Positions 6,573 through 13,466 of a DNA stretch of 14,210 bases are shown here, in pieces. Origin of the DNA: Planctomycetota bacterium (GTDB lineage: Bacteria > Planctomycetota > Phycisphaerae > WQYP01); the NCBI GenBank assembly GCA_021798635.1, contig JAJZGH010000119.1:1-14210 (forward strand), given 5' to 3'. The translations under genes and the position numbers were made by a program. Within the stretch, counting starts at the first letter, position 1; each line of letters opens with the position of its first letter. The notes under the pieces are model-generated. The model ran no database searches. It was given only the letters and a program-made list of their open reading frames with translations, and was not told the origin of the DNA.

Positions 6573-8384
6573 ATGCTGCGTGAACTGCATATTTCTAATT
6601 TGGCCGTTATTGCGGATGCGGCGGTTGAATTTGACGCGGGCTTGAACTGCTTTACGGGACAGACCGGAGCGGGAAAGTCGTTGGTGCTGGGGGCGTTGGA
6701 ACTGCTGCTGGCGTTGCGGTCGGGGCAGAATATGCTGCGGGCCGGGGCTAGCGAGGCGCGCATTACCGGTGTATTTGTTATTCAAAACGCTGCCCTGCGC
6801 CGCCGCCTGGCGGAGATAACCGATCTGCCTTTGGCGGACGAACCGGAAATTATTCTCGTCCGGCGAATTCATGAATCAGGCCGCACCACGGCTTCACTTA
6901 ACGGCCAGCCGCTCACGGGATCCATGCTCAAAGACATTGCTGAGACGCTGGTGGATATTCACGGCCAGCATGACGCCCAATACCTGCTTAAGCCCGCCAA
7001 CCAACTGACCTTGCTTGATGACGCCGGGCATCTTAGTGCGCTGGCTGAAGAATTTCGCACGCTGCATCAGCAGCGACGGGAACTGATGATCCAATCGCGG
7101 GAACTTAGCGCCTCACAAACCTTGCGCAAGCAACAGATGGAGCTTTATGAATTTCAATTGCGGGAAATGGAGGATGCCAGTCCGCAGGCGGGAGAATTAG
7201 AGGTACTGGAAGCGCGGCACCGACTGTTAAGCAATATCGAAAAAATTAAACGCCTCGGCGGCAGCGCGTATGAAGCACTCTATGAAGATGACGCCGCCAT
7301 TATAGGTCGATTGAAATCCGTTACTGCGGTTCTCCTGGAGGCGGCGGAATTAAATCCGGATTTTATCGCCGCCGCCGGACAGGTAAAAGATTCCACGATC
7401 GCACTGGATGATGCGGCATTTACTTTACGCCGCACGCTGGATCACCTGGAGTTGGACCCCGAAGAGCTCGCGAGCGTATCCGATCGGCTTAATACACTTA
7501 ATCGGTTGATCAGCAAATATTGCGGCCACGGCGGCGGCTTGGACCAGTTACTGGAGTATCAGGAAAGCATCAAAGAGCAGTTGACGCAATTGAAATCCGC
7601 CGATCAAAACTCGGTCGATTGCGATGCACGCATTGCAGAGTTGGAGAAGCAGTTATTAGCTGTTGGGGCCAAACTATCGCAGGGGCGAAGAAATGCCGCG
7701 CAGATTGTTACACCTGGAGTGCATCAGCAATTGGCTGATTTGGGAATGAAGGAGGCCCGGTTTCACATCGAATTTTTGCCCGTGCCGGCCGCAGGCGAAA
7801 CAAAGGGCTATCCGGATGATCCATTTGCTTCGCCCAGCGGAATGGAGACGGTGGAATTTATGCTGGCACCCAATCCAGGGCAGCCAGGGCGGCCCTTGCG
7901 CAAAATCGCCAGTGGCGGAGAACTATCGCGCGTGATGCTGGCGGTGAAGTCTATTTTGGCGGCCTCCGACCGGGTCAGCGTGCTGGTATTTGATGAAATT
8001 GACGCCAATGTCGGCGGACGGATGGGGACGATCATCGGTGAAAAATTACGCGATATCGCAGGGCGGCACCAAGTTCTGTGTATCACGCATTTGCCGCAGA
8101 TAGCGGCGTATGCGGATCGACATATCAGTATTAAAAAAGTTGTGCGCGATGGGGAAAGTTTTACTTCCGTGAGCGCTCTTTCGGGCCAAGTGCGTCTGGA
8201 GGAACTGGCGGAAATGATTACCGGGAAAAATATTACTCCCACATCCCTGGCCCAGGCGCAGGAACTTCTGGCATTGGCCGTTAGAAAAGCCGAGCCTGAA
8301 TCGCCTGCGGCACGGCAAACAGAGTCCAAGCGCGGCAAGGCGAAAAGTCCGGCCTCATCTCGAAAAAGCCTGACGGAGAAATAA
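6573..8384 (+). CDS. recN: DNA repair protein RecN
   Basis: RecN is an SMC-like ATPase that acts in recombinational repair of double-strand breaks. The 603-residue product shows the full layout. The N-terminus is MLRELHISNLAVI, typical of RecN, followed by Walker A GQTGAGKS (29-36) and a Q-loop region with DIHGQHDAQYLL near 128-139. A central charged coiled-coil section covers roughly residues 150-400. The ABC signature SGGELSR is at 447-453 and Walker B VLVFDEID at 470-477, followed by DANVGGRMG (family usual D-T-G-V-S-G) and the CITHLPQIAAYAD switch region. A Lys/Ser-rich tail of about 35 residues makes it slightly longer than the usual 550-570. The ATG at 6573 has GAGGTAG about 11 bases upstream, and TAGAAT at 6533-6538 could be a -10. 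No LexA-type box was recognised. The gene is followed at once by the MATE exporter gene. Confidence 0.96.
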   Translation: MLRELHISNLAVIADAAVEFDAGLNCFTGQTGAGKSLVLGALELLLALRSGQNMLRAGASEARITGVFVIQNAALRRRLAEITDLPLADEPEIILVRRIHESGRTTASLNGQPLTGSMLKDIAETLVDIHGQHDAQYLLKPANQLTLLDDAGHLSALAEEFRTLHQQRRELMIQSRELSASQTLRKQQMELYEFQLREMEDASPQAGELEVLEARHRLLSNIEKIKRLGGSAYEALYEDDAAIIGRLKSVTAVLLEAAELNPDFIAAAGQVKDSTIALDDAAFTLRRTLDHLELDPEELASVSDRLNTLNRLISKYCGHGGGLDQLLEYQESIKEQLTQLKSADQNSVDCDARIAELEKQLLAVGAKLSQGRRNAAQIVTPGVHQQLADLGMKEARFHIEFLPVPAAGETKGYPDDPFASPSGMETVEFMLAPNPGQPGRPLRKIASGGELSRVMLAVKSILAASDRVSVLVFDEIDANVGGRMGTIIGEKLRDIAGRHQVLCITHLPQIAAYADRHISIKKVVRDGESFTSVSALSGQVRLEELAEMITGKNITPTSLAQAQELLALAVRKAEPESPAARQTESKRGKAKSPASSRKSLTEK

Positions 8385-8436
8385 ACTGAAATCCACCACC
8401 GATTATCCGGAATGGGAAGAATCCGAAGCCGCCAGT

Positions 8437-9876
8437 ATGGCTCCGCAGGATCTCGAGCCGCCGGCGACTAAAACACGCAGCCGGCGGATGGATTTTGTCG
8501 ACCATCAGCCCAGCGCGGCGCTGGTCCTGAAGCTGGCCAGCCCGGCGATTGTCGAGCAGATACTGGCTGCGGTCATTGGCCTGACTGACACCGTAGTTGC
8601 CGGGCATTTGCCGGGGACCGCTAATACCATTGCGGCGGCCTCGGCGGCCGTGGGCATTATGACCTATCTGCAATGGTTTGCGGGATTGATGACTGCGGCG
8701 CTGGGCGTAGGGGCAACCGCCATTGTGGCGCGGGCGTTTGGATCACGCCGGTCCCGCATGGCCCAGAGAGTTGCCGGCACATCTGTGAGTTCGGCATTTA
8801 TTGCCAGCACCCTGCTATCCGTATTGCTATATGTTTTTGCCCGGCAGATTTCCTATGGCTGCGGCCTTAGCGGAATATCAGCACATTTTGCCCGGCAATA
8901 TCTGCAAATTATGGTCATCACCATCAGCCTGCAGACCACCGCGCAGATCGGTATGGCGTGCATCCGCGGCGCTGGAGATACGGTGCGGCCCATGGCCATC
9001 ATGTTCATGGTCATGCTGGTAAACCTGGTGGCGTCCACCGCTTTTGCCTATGGGTACTTTGGCCTGCCGGCCTGGGGAATTCGCGGTGATGCGTTTGGCA
9101 CACTGCTGGCTTATCTCACGGGCGGGATCTGTGCGGCGGTGGTTTTGTTTACCGGCTTAAGCCCCATTAACTTACGCCTGCGACATTTACGAATTATCCC
9201 CCATATTCTGATGCGCGTGCTGAAAATCGGCATTCCCAGCTGGGTGGAGGGTATCTTGCTGTGGGGTGGGCAGTTTTTAATTGTTATTTTTGTCATCAAT
9301 TCCAAAAATGATCCTAACGGTTATCTGCTGGCGGCACATAACGCCGTTTTGCGTATTGAATCGATTTCTTTTCTCCCCGGCTTCGGCTTTGGTATTGCTG
9401 CCTCTACCCTTGTGGGGCAATATCTTGGGGCCGGCAAGCCGGAAGCGGCAAAACAGGCAGGCAAAATCGCCAACACACTGGCGCTTGTTACCATGACGGT
9501 TCTGGCGTTGCCGATGATATTCTGCCCGGGATTTATGCTCTCGTTAATTGTTAATTCCCCACCGGTAATTAAGGCCGGCTTTTGGCCCTTGGTCCTGGCG
9601 GGCTTGGCGCAGCCGGCATTTGCGCTGGCGATTGTATTTTCCGGCGCGCTCAAAGGCGCAGGTGAAACCGTACTACCGATGATATGCACGGTTTCAGGCA
9701 TTCTGGTGGTGCGGTGGGCGGTGCTGGCCATTGGGCTATATTGGATGGCGACGCATGGAATCCACGGGGATAACCTGATTGCGGTATGGGTGGCAATATG
9801 GGTTGATCTGAATTACCGAGGAATATTCAACGCGGTGGTCTACGCGCGTGGGCGCTGGCAGAGGAAAAAAATCTAA
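8437..9876 (+). CDS. MATE family multidrug/sodium antiporter
   Basis: The 479-residue product has about 12 hydrophobic segments in two similar halves, as in MATE transporters that expel cationic drugs or metabolites using a Na+ or H+ gradient. Recognisable family features are LASPAIVEQILAAVIGLTDT at the first helix, GVGATAIVARAFG after helix 2, CIRGAGDT (near 179) and its second-half counterpart ALKGAGETVLP, and GFGFGIAASTLVGQYLGAGK. The annotated ATG (8437) lacks a close ribosome binding site. The frame is open back to a CTG at 8386, 7 bases after GGAG (8375-8378) and one base after the recN stop, so translation may begin there, adding 17 acidic residues. Either way the gene is in tandem with recN and probably co-transcribed. 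Confidence 0.93.
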   Translation: MAPQDLEPPATKTRSRRMDFVDHQPSAALVLKLASPAIVEQILAAVIGLTDTVVAGHLPGTANTIAAASAAVGIMTYLQWFAGLMTAALGVGATAIVARAFGSRRSRMAQRVAGTSVSSAFIASTLLSVLLYVFARQISYGCGLSGISAHFARQYLQIMVITISLQTTAQIGMACIRGAGDTVRPMAIMFMVMLVNLVASTAFAYGYFGLPAWGIRGDAFGTLLAYLTGGICAAVVLFTGLSPINLRLRHLRIIPHILMRVLKIGIPSWVEGILLWGGQFLIVIFVINSKNDPNGYLLAAHNAVLRIESISFLPGFGFGIAASTLVGQYLGAGKPEAAKQAGKIANTLALVTMTVLALPMIFCPGFMLSLIVNSPPVIKAGFWPLVLAGLAQPAFALAIVFSGALKGAGETVLPMICTVSGILVVRWAVLAIGLYWMATHGIHGDNLIAVWVAIWVDLNYRGIFNAVVYARGRWQRKKI

Positions 9877-9921
9877 ATCCCTCTGGGCAAGCATGACCCA
9901 GACAGGCTCCGGGTGCAATTA

Positions 9922-9941
9922 AAAACTGCGGAATTTTCCGC
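9922..9941 (-). terminator. Intrinsic terminator of the small lipoprotein gene
   Basis: Reading the minus strand after the lipoprotein stop, GCGGAAAATTCCGC forms a short hairpin (9941-9928), followed within two bases by TTTTT (9925-9921) and then AATT. It lies just beyond the stop codon at 9948, in the short gap convergent with the MATE gene. Confidence 0.7.
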
Positions 9942-9947
9942 CTGCGA

Positions 9948-10301
9948 TCACTGCTGCGGGACGAGACGTTTCGGCACCGCAACAGTCATGTGATCGCTAA
10001 CTTGCGTGGGGTCTATTTGCACAGCGTCCAGATTCGGGCTGCCCTGCCCGGACCAGAGCCAGATATTGGCCTTATCCAATGAGGATATCCAGAAACTGAA
10101 ATGCCCCTTGGTATTCACAGGATAATAGTGCCGGGTAAAGGTGCTGCCCGGAGGCCCGACGGATAATTCTGCCCCCGCTGCTGGAAAACTGGTACCTTGC
10201 CACGTGGCCGTGCCCGCCACATGGGTACAGCTGGGCAACACGCCGCTAAGCGCCAAAAATGCGAGTAGACCAAAAATGCGGGGCGTCAAGCTGAGCTTCA
10301 T
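9948..10301 (-). CDS. Small lipoprotein, function unknown
   Basis: The 117-residue product begins with a lipoprotein signal peptide: Lys2, Arg8, a hydrophobic core (IFGLLAFLALSGV) and the lipobox LPSC with Cys25 as the lipidated residue. The mature part of about 93 residues is rich in Gly, Ser and Thr and alternates polar and hydrophobic residues (TATWQGTSFPAAGAELSVGP, HFSFWISS, DHMTVAVP). This suggests a small beta-sandwich such as a carboxypeptidase-regulatory-like fold, without any active site. The ATG at 10301 has GGGAG 7 bases upstream. The gene lies downstream of rpmA on the same strand, separated by 133 bases that contain a palindrome, so it may have its own promoter. An intrinsic terminator follows. 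Confidence 0.8.
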   Translation of the reverse strand: MKLSLTPRIFGLLAFLALSGVLPSCTHVAGTATWQGTSFPAAGAELSVGPPGSTFTRHYYPVNTKGHFSFWISSLDKANIWLWSGQGSPNLDAVQIDPTQVSDHMTVAVPKRLVPQQ

Positions 10302-10337
10302 TGCAAACTCCCAAAATATTTTCGCTGGGCGGACGAC

Positions 10338-10360
10338 GTTGGCCTATCGGATAGACCAAC
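10338..10360. promoter_or_regulatory. 23-base near-perfect palindrome upstream of the lipoprotein gene
   Basis: Two 11-base arms (10338-10348 and 10350-10360) surround a single central base. They are inverted copies with one mismatch. The site lies 37 bases before the lipoprotein ATG, between that gene and the 3' end of rpmA. The size and symmetry fit a dimeric repressor operator (TetR- or MarR-like). On the plus strand it is followed by CTATTTTTA, so a plus-strand hairpin terminator is an alternative, though no plus-strand gene ends nearby. Confidence 0.4.
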
Positions 10361-10434
10361 CTATTTTTAGCGCAGCACATAAGGAGTTGCCGGACGCAAG
10401 TTTTGAAAAAGCATTAAGCAGCAACGATGGCTTG

Positions 10435-10704
10435 TTAATTGGCGGCCGTTGTGGCGGGCTGCTCAAGGGGTTCCACCGAAACTTTTAAGTTGGAAGCAAA
10501 ATGCACCCGGCCCGGAGCTAAAGCAAAAAGGCTGTCGTCGCGCGCCAAACCGACATTCTTGCCCGCGCGATACTTTGTTCCGCGTTGCCGAATAATAATC
10601 GAACCGGTGGTAACGACTTCCCCGGCATACGCTTTTACGCCCAGGTATTTCGGATTACTGTCCCGCCCGTTTTGAGTGGAACCTTGACCTTTTTTATGCG
10701 CCAT
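10435..10704 (-). CDS. rpmA: 50S ribosomal protein bL27
   Basis: The 89-residue product is a complete bL27, which sits on the large ribosomal subunit near the peptidyl-transferase centre. It starts directly with [20 protein letters not shown], then [25 protein letters not shown] and [15 protein letters not shown], all hallmark segments. There is no Firmicutes-type cleavable N-terminal extension. The tail after KVSVEP is short and Ala-rich. GGAG lies 7 bases before the ATG. The usual partner rplU (bL21) is not upstream: rpmA stands alone, divergent from hpf, and is followed on the same strand by a lipoprotein gene. Confidence 0.97.
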   Translation of the reverse strand: MAHKKGQGSTQNGRDSNPKYLGVKAYAGEVVTTGSIIIRQRGTKYRAGKNVGLARDDSLFALAPGRVHFASNLKVSVEPLEQPATTAAN

Positions 10705-10767
10705 GACACATCTCCAGGATAATCAAAGGCGAACCAGTTGTCCGCCTGCGAATTTCGCAAGTTATTA

Positions 10768-10795
10768 AGTATACGCAGTGCGGATTTGATTGCAA
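10768..10795 (-). promoter_or_regulatory. Promoter of rpmA
   Basis: On the minus strand TTGCAA (10795-10790), a 16-base spacer and TATACT (10773-10768) lie about 63 bases upstream of the rpmA ATG. Both hexamers are close to the sigma-70 consensus. Confidence 0.6.
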
Positions 10796-10823
10796 GTCTC
10801 CCGCTGGGCGAGATTTCTGTTGG

Positions 10824-10852
10824 TTGACGGTCACACAATAAGCCGATAATTT
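10824..10852 (+). promoter_or_regulatory. Promoter of hpf
   Basis: TTGACG (10824-10829), a 17-base spacer and TAATTT (10847-10852) precede hpf. The -35 is 5 of 6 to consensus and the -10 is weaker. The site is back to back with the rpmA promoter. Confidence 0.5.
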
Positions 10853-10915
10853 AGATAGGGTTCTCGCCACAGCAAGACCGCTGATACGGGCCGAGACTGC
10901 TAGGAGTTTGGATAA

Positions 10916-11221
10916 GTGATCATCACCCTCACGTGCCGTCATCTTGAAGTGACCCCGGCGATTCGCGAACATGCGGAGGCGAAGGCCAATAAGATGTTGA
11001 AATATTATGACCTCATCAAGGAAATTGAAATCATCCTTGACGGCACAGAAGCCAAACATAAGCGGGTGGAATTTATCGTCAGCGCTGAACACCGCAACAT
11101 GTTTGTCGCAACACAGGAGGGCGACGACCTGTATGCCTGCATCGATCAGGCCGCCCACAAGATTGAACGTCAGCTTACGGAACATAAAGACCGATTCCGA
11201 AATCGTAAACATCCCGGTTAG
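10916..11221 (+). CDS. hpf: Ribosome hibernation promoting factor, short form
   Basis: The 101-residue product matches the HPF/RaiA (YfiA/YhbH) family, which binds the 30S decoding region and inactivates ribosomes in stationary phase or starvation. The beta-alpha-beta-beta-beta-alpha domain is visible: MIITLTCRHLEVTPAIREHA at the start, then HKRVEFIVSAEHRNMFVATQ and DDLYACIDQAAHKIERQL. The end is basic (KDRFRNRKHPG). The C-terminal dimerisation domain of long HPF is absent, so this is the short type. Translation starts at GTG (10916), 9 bases after AGGAG (10902-10906). It is followed by PTS genes, an association also known from rpoN-hpf-ptsN clusters of Proteobacteria. Confidence 0.92.
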   Translation: MIITLTCRHLEVTPAIREHAEAKANKMLKYYDLIKEIEIILDGTEAKHKRVEFIVSAEHRNMFVATQEGDDLYACIDQAAHKIERQLTEHKDRFRNRKHPG

Positions 11222-11240
11222 CCCCGGCAAGCTCGGTGGC

Positions 11241-11246
11241 TATAAT
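11241..11246 (+). promoter_or_regulatory. Possible -10 element before the EIIA gene
   Basis: A perfect TATAAT lies 69 bases before the ATG at 11315, just after the hpf stop. No good -35 is found 16-18 bases upstream, so the promoter is tentative and read-through from hpf remains possible. Confidence 0.3.
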
Positions 11247-11314
11247 GCCCTGCGGGCAAGGATATTAAATTAAGCTGGGATTATCGGCGATTGTATGTGT
11301 GAGATAACCAACCC

Positions 11315-11791
11315 ATGAAACTCGGTGAATTTATCGTGAAGGACGCTATCGTCCCGGAACTCAAGGCAACCAGCCGCGACGGGGTGATCAGGGAACTCGT
11401 AGAAGCTTTAGCCGCCACCGGAGCATTTTCCACGGCGGATGTGGACACCATCTGTAAAGCCATCTTGGACCGTGAACGGCACGGCAGCACGGGATTTGGC
11501 AAGGGCGTGGCGGTGCCACACGGCAAACTCGCCTGTGTAAAAAAACGTATCGGAACCATTGGTCGCAGTGCCGCCGGGATCGATTTTTCAGCGTTGGATC
11601 AGGCCCCGGTATTCAGTGTGGTGCTGTTACTTTCCCCGCCAGATAATCCCGATGGCCATCTGCATGCCATGGAAAATATTTTCCGCAATCTTCAGCAGGA
11701 CAACTTTCGGCGCTTTCTGCGGCAGGCGTCTTCGCGTGAGGAAATTATCGAATTAATCGAAGAGGCTGATCAAGCCGGTATGGCTCGCTGA
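11315..11791 (+). CDS. ptsN: PTS EIIA type-2 domain protein, PtsN (EIIA-Ntr)-like
   Basis: The 158-residue product is a single EIIA domain of the fructose/Ntr type. The phospho-accepting His69 is in GVAVPHGK, and the second conserved histidine, His115, in GHLHAMENIF, packs against it. The helix before the active site (AILDRERHGSTGFGKG) is typical. No EIIB or EIIC domain is attached and no sugar permease lies nearby, so a regulatory role like that of EIIA-Ntr is more likely than sugar uptake. It would receive phosphate from HPr, encoded 68 bases downstream. The ribosome binding site is weak (GAGAT about 10 bases upstream). Which regulatory target it controls cannot be told. Confidence 0.88.
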   Translation: MKLGEFIVKDAIVPELKATSRDGVIRELVEALAATGAFSTADVDTICKAILDRERHGSTGFGKGVAVPHGKLACVKKRIGTIGRSAAGIDFSALDQAPVFSVVLLLSPPDNPDGHLHAMENIFRNLQQDNFRRFLRQASSREEIIELIEEADQAGMAR

Positions 11792-11859
11792 CGCACTTTT
11801 ATCCCTTGGGACCAGATTACTGTTACTAAACTCGCTCAATATGTGGGTGCCGCCGAATC

Positions 11860-12123
11860 ATGGACAGACAAGTAAAAATTTCAAACCGACTCGGACTGCA
11901 TGCCCGCCCGGCTATGCAGTTTGTGGATGTTGCCAATCAATTCAGGAGCAATATCCGCGTCTGGAAGGGGGATCAATGCGTGGATGGCAAAAGCATCATG
12001 CACATGATGATGCTCGCCGCCACCGAAGGCACCGGCCTGAAGCTTGAAGCCGACGGAGAAGACGCCGGTAAAGCTCTGGACGCACTGGAAAGTCTTGTCA
12101 ACGGCCGCTTTGGCGAAGAGTAG
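11860..12123 (+). CDS. ptsH: Phosphocarrier protein HPr
   Basis: The 87-residue product is a complete HPr. The PEP/EI phosphorylation site is His14 in NRLGLHARPA. Ser45 in DGKSIMHMMML corresponds to the regulatory Ser46 phosphorylated by HPr kinase/phosphorylase. The rest (AATEGTGLKLEADGEDAGKA, ALESLVNGRFGE) fits the family fold. It should pass phosphate to the EIIA encoded just upstream. Neither ptsI (enzyme I) nor hprK is in the window, so the kinase implied by Ser45 must lie elsewhere, if present. The ribosome binding site before the ATG is poor, which suggests translation linked to the upstream genes. An intrinsic terminator follows at 12285-12311. Confidence 0.95.
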   Translation: MDRQVKISNRLGLHARPAMQFVDVANQFRSNIRVWKGDQCVDGKSIMHMMMLAATEGTGLKLEADGEDAGKALDALESLVNGRFGEE

Positions 12124-12247
12124 CGCCCGCGCGGTCCCTCACCCCGCAGCCGAAATGATATTTTCAGCATCGCGTACTTTTATTGCATAAAACGGCATGT
12201 CGTTCCAGGGGTAAAAGTCCTATATTACAATTCCGGACAAAATTTCC

Positions 12248-12275
12248 TTGACAGTATCGTTATTCGGACTAGTCT
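12248..12275 (+). promoter_or_regulatory. Possible promoter upstream of the PEP-CTERM gene
   Basis: A perfect -35 TTGACA (12248-12253) is followed after 16 bases by TAGTCT (12270-12275), a weak -10. If used, the transcript would start about where the terminator-like hairpin at 12285 begins. Confidence 0.35.
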
Positions 12276-12284
12276 TAACCTTAA

Positions 12285-12311
12285 TTGAAGCTTGTCGCTT
12301 CAACTTTTTTT
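12285..12311 (+). terminator. Intrinsic terminator after ptsH
   Basis: A perfect 7-base-pair stem (TTGAAGC 12285-12291, GCTTCAA 12297-12303) with a 5-base loop is followed, after one C, by seven T residues (12305-12311). It lies 162 bases after the ptsH stop and only 32 bases before the start of the next gene, so it also sits within that gene's leader region. Confidence 0.8.
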
Positions 12312-12342
12312 GGCAATGTTTTACGAGCGGAAAGGGTAGAGT

Positions 12343-13416
12343 ATGCTTATCTCACCATCGGGCAATTTTGGAACAACCAGCGGGCACAAACTTTTGGCGG
12401 CATCCGCGATGATGTTGATGGCCGCAGGTGCCATCAACAGTTCAGTGGGCGCTATGACCATCACGCCACATTTTGAAAGCTCCATTACCGGAAGCGCCAG
12501 CTACAGCACCATCGCCTCGGATATCAATAGCGCGCTGACATTTTATAACCAGAACATCCTTAATAACGTCAATGTAAGCATCGATTTTGCCGTTACCCCG
12601 ACTACTTCCAGCGCTTCGTATCTTGGTCAAAGCAACAGCACTATTTATACTCCGTCGTACAGCACCTACACTTCCGCCATGCAGACCAATGCGATCCAAA
12701 ATAGCAACGCCATCGAACTGACCGCTTACAATAATCTGCAATATGGCAATGACAGCAACGGGGCGAAAAACATTGACGCCACGGCACCGGATATGCGGGC
12801 TCTTACCGGCTCGTCCGCCTACACGGGTGGCTACAATACCAACGGAAGCTATGTCGGAAGTTCGGGAACGATTGATGGCGTGATCACGCTTAATGCGGCG
12901 GACCTTTCCGGTTTCGGCGGCGGTGGAAATTTCAGTCCCGGTCGTGTCATTCAACATGAAGTCGATGAAGTTCTCGGCATCGGTGGCGGCGGATCAACTC
13001 TGACGAGTTCCACAACCTCGGCCACCGCCTATGGCCCGATGGATCTGTTTCGTTACTCCGCGCTCCATACGCCAAGCTATACCAACAGCTCCACCGCCAC
13101 GTCCTATTTCTCCATTGACGGCGGCACGGTAAATTTGGTGAATTTCAACCAGAACCCCGGTACCAATAGCCAGACCGGAGGCGACTTCGGCGACTGGAGC
13201 AGCGAAGGCACTACGGGTAACTATGTTCAATTGGCATTTACATCAAGCTCGCAAGGGGCGGCCAGCGTCAGCCCGACATCGCCAGAGGGGATTGCACTGC
13301 AAGCCGTGGGTTATGACATGGCGGTTCCTGAGCCATCAACCTTGGCCCTCTGCGGTGGATTGCTTTTCGGCCTGGGCCTGATGCGCCGCCGCGCCGCTCG
13401 GAGCCCTTCGCAGTAA
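12343..13416 (+). CDS. Exported PEP-CTERM protein, putative metalloprotease (NF038122-like)
   Basis: The 357-residue product has an N-terminal signal peptide (His15-Lys16, then LLAASAMMLMAAGAINSSVG) and a C-terminal PEP-CTERM sorting signal. The latter consists of VPEPSTLALCGGL from 328, a hydrophobic helix and the basic tail MRRRAARSPSQ; the exosortase system would process it. Between them lies a Ser/Thr/Asn/Gly-rich domain with HEVDEVLGIG at 205-214, an HExxE motif rather than HExxH. PMDLFRYSA (232-240), YFSIDGG (255-261) and GGDFGDW (279-285) follow. This set of segments is what I recall from the NF038122 PEP-CTERM metalloprotease family; protease activity is inferred. GAAAGGG lies 7 bases before the ATG. 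Low-complexity composition fits a cell-surface or matrix protein. Confidence 0.82.
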   Translation: MLISPSGNFGTTSGHKLLAASAMMLMAAGAINSSVGAMTITPHFESSITGSASYSTIASDINSALTFYNQNILNNVNVSIDFAVTPTTSSASYLGQSNSTIYTPSYSTYTSAMQTNAIQNSNAIELTAYNNLQYGNDSNGAKNIDATAPDMRALTGSSAYTGGYNTNGSYVGSSGTIDGVITLNAADLSGFGGGGNFSPGRVIQHEVDEVLGIGGGGSTLTSSTTSATAYGPMDLFRYSALHTPSYTNSSTATSYFSIDGGTVNLVNFNQNPGTNSQTGGDFGDWSSEGTTGNYVQLAFTSSSQGAASVSPTSPEGIALQAVGYDMAVPEPSTLALCGGLLFGLGLMRRRAARSPSQ

Positions 13417-13466
13417 CGGCTAAGTTGAGCTGACACGTTTAACACATTATCCACCATCACCTGACC

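Noticed and set aside
7808..8338. 176-residue minus-strand frame inside recN
   Set aside because: It overlaps the unmistakable ABC signature and Walker B region of recN and has no domain features of its own.
9889..9907. Plus-strand terminator for the MATE gene (CTGGG...CCCAG)
   Set aside because: The stem is 5 base pairs with a 9-base loop and no T run after it on the plus strand.
11246..11256. Terminator after hpf (GCCC-TGC-GGGC)
   Set aside because: The stem is only 4 base pairs and no T run follows.
12442..12957. 171-residue open frame on the minus strand within the PEP-CTERM gene
   Set aside because: It is a shadow of a Ser/Gly-rich coding region. The plus-strand product has a signal peptide, family segments and a sorting signal.
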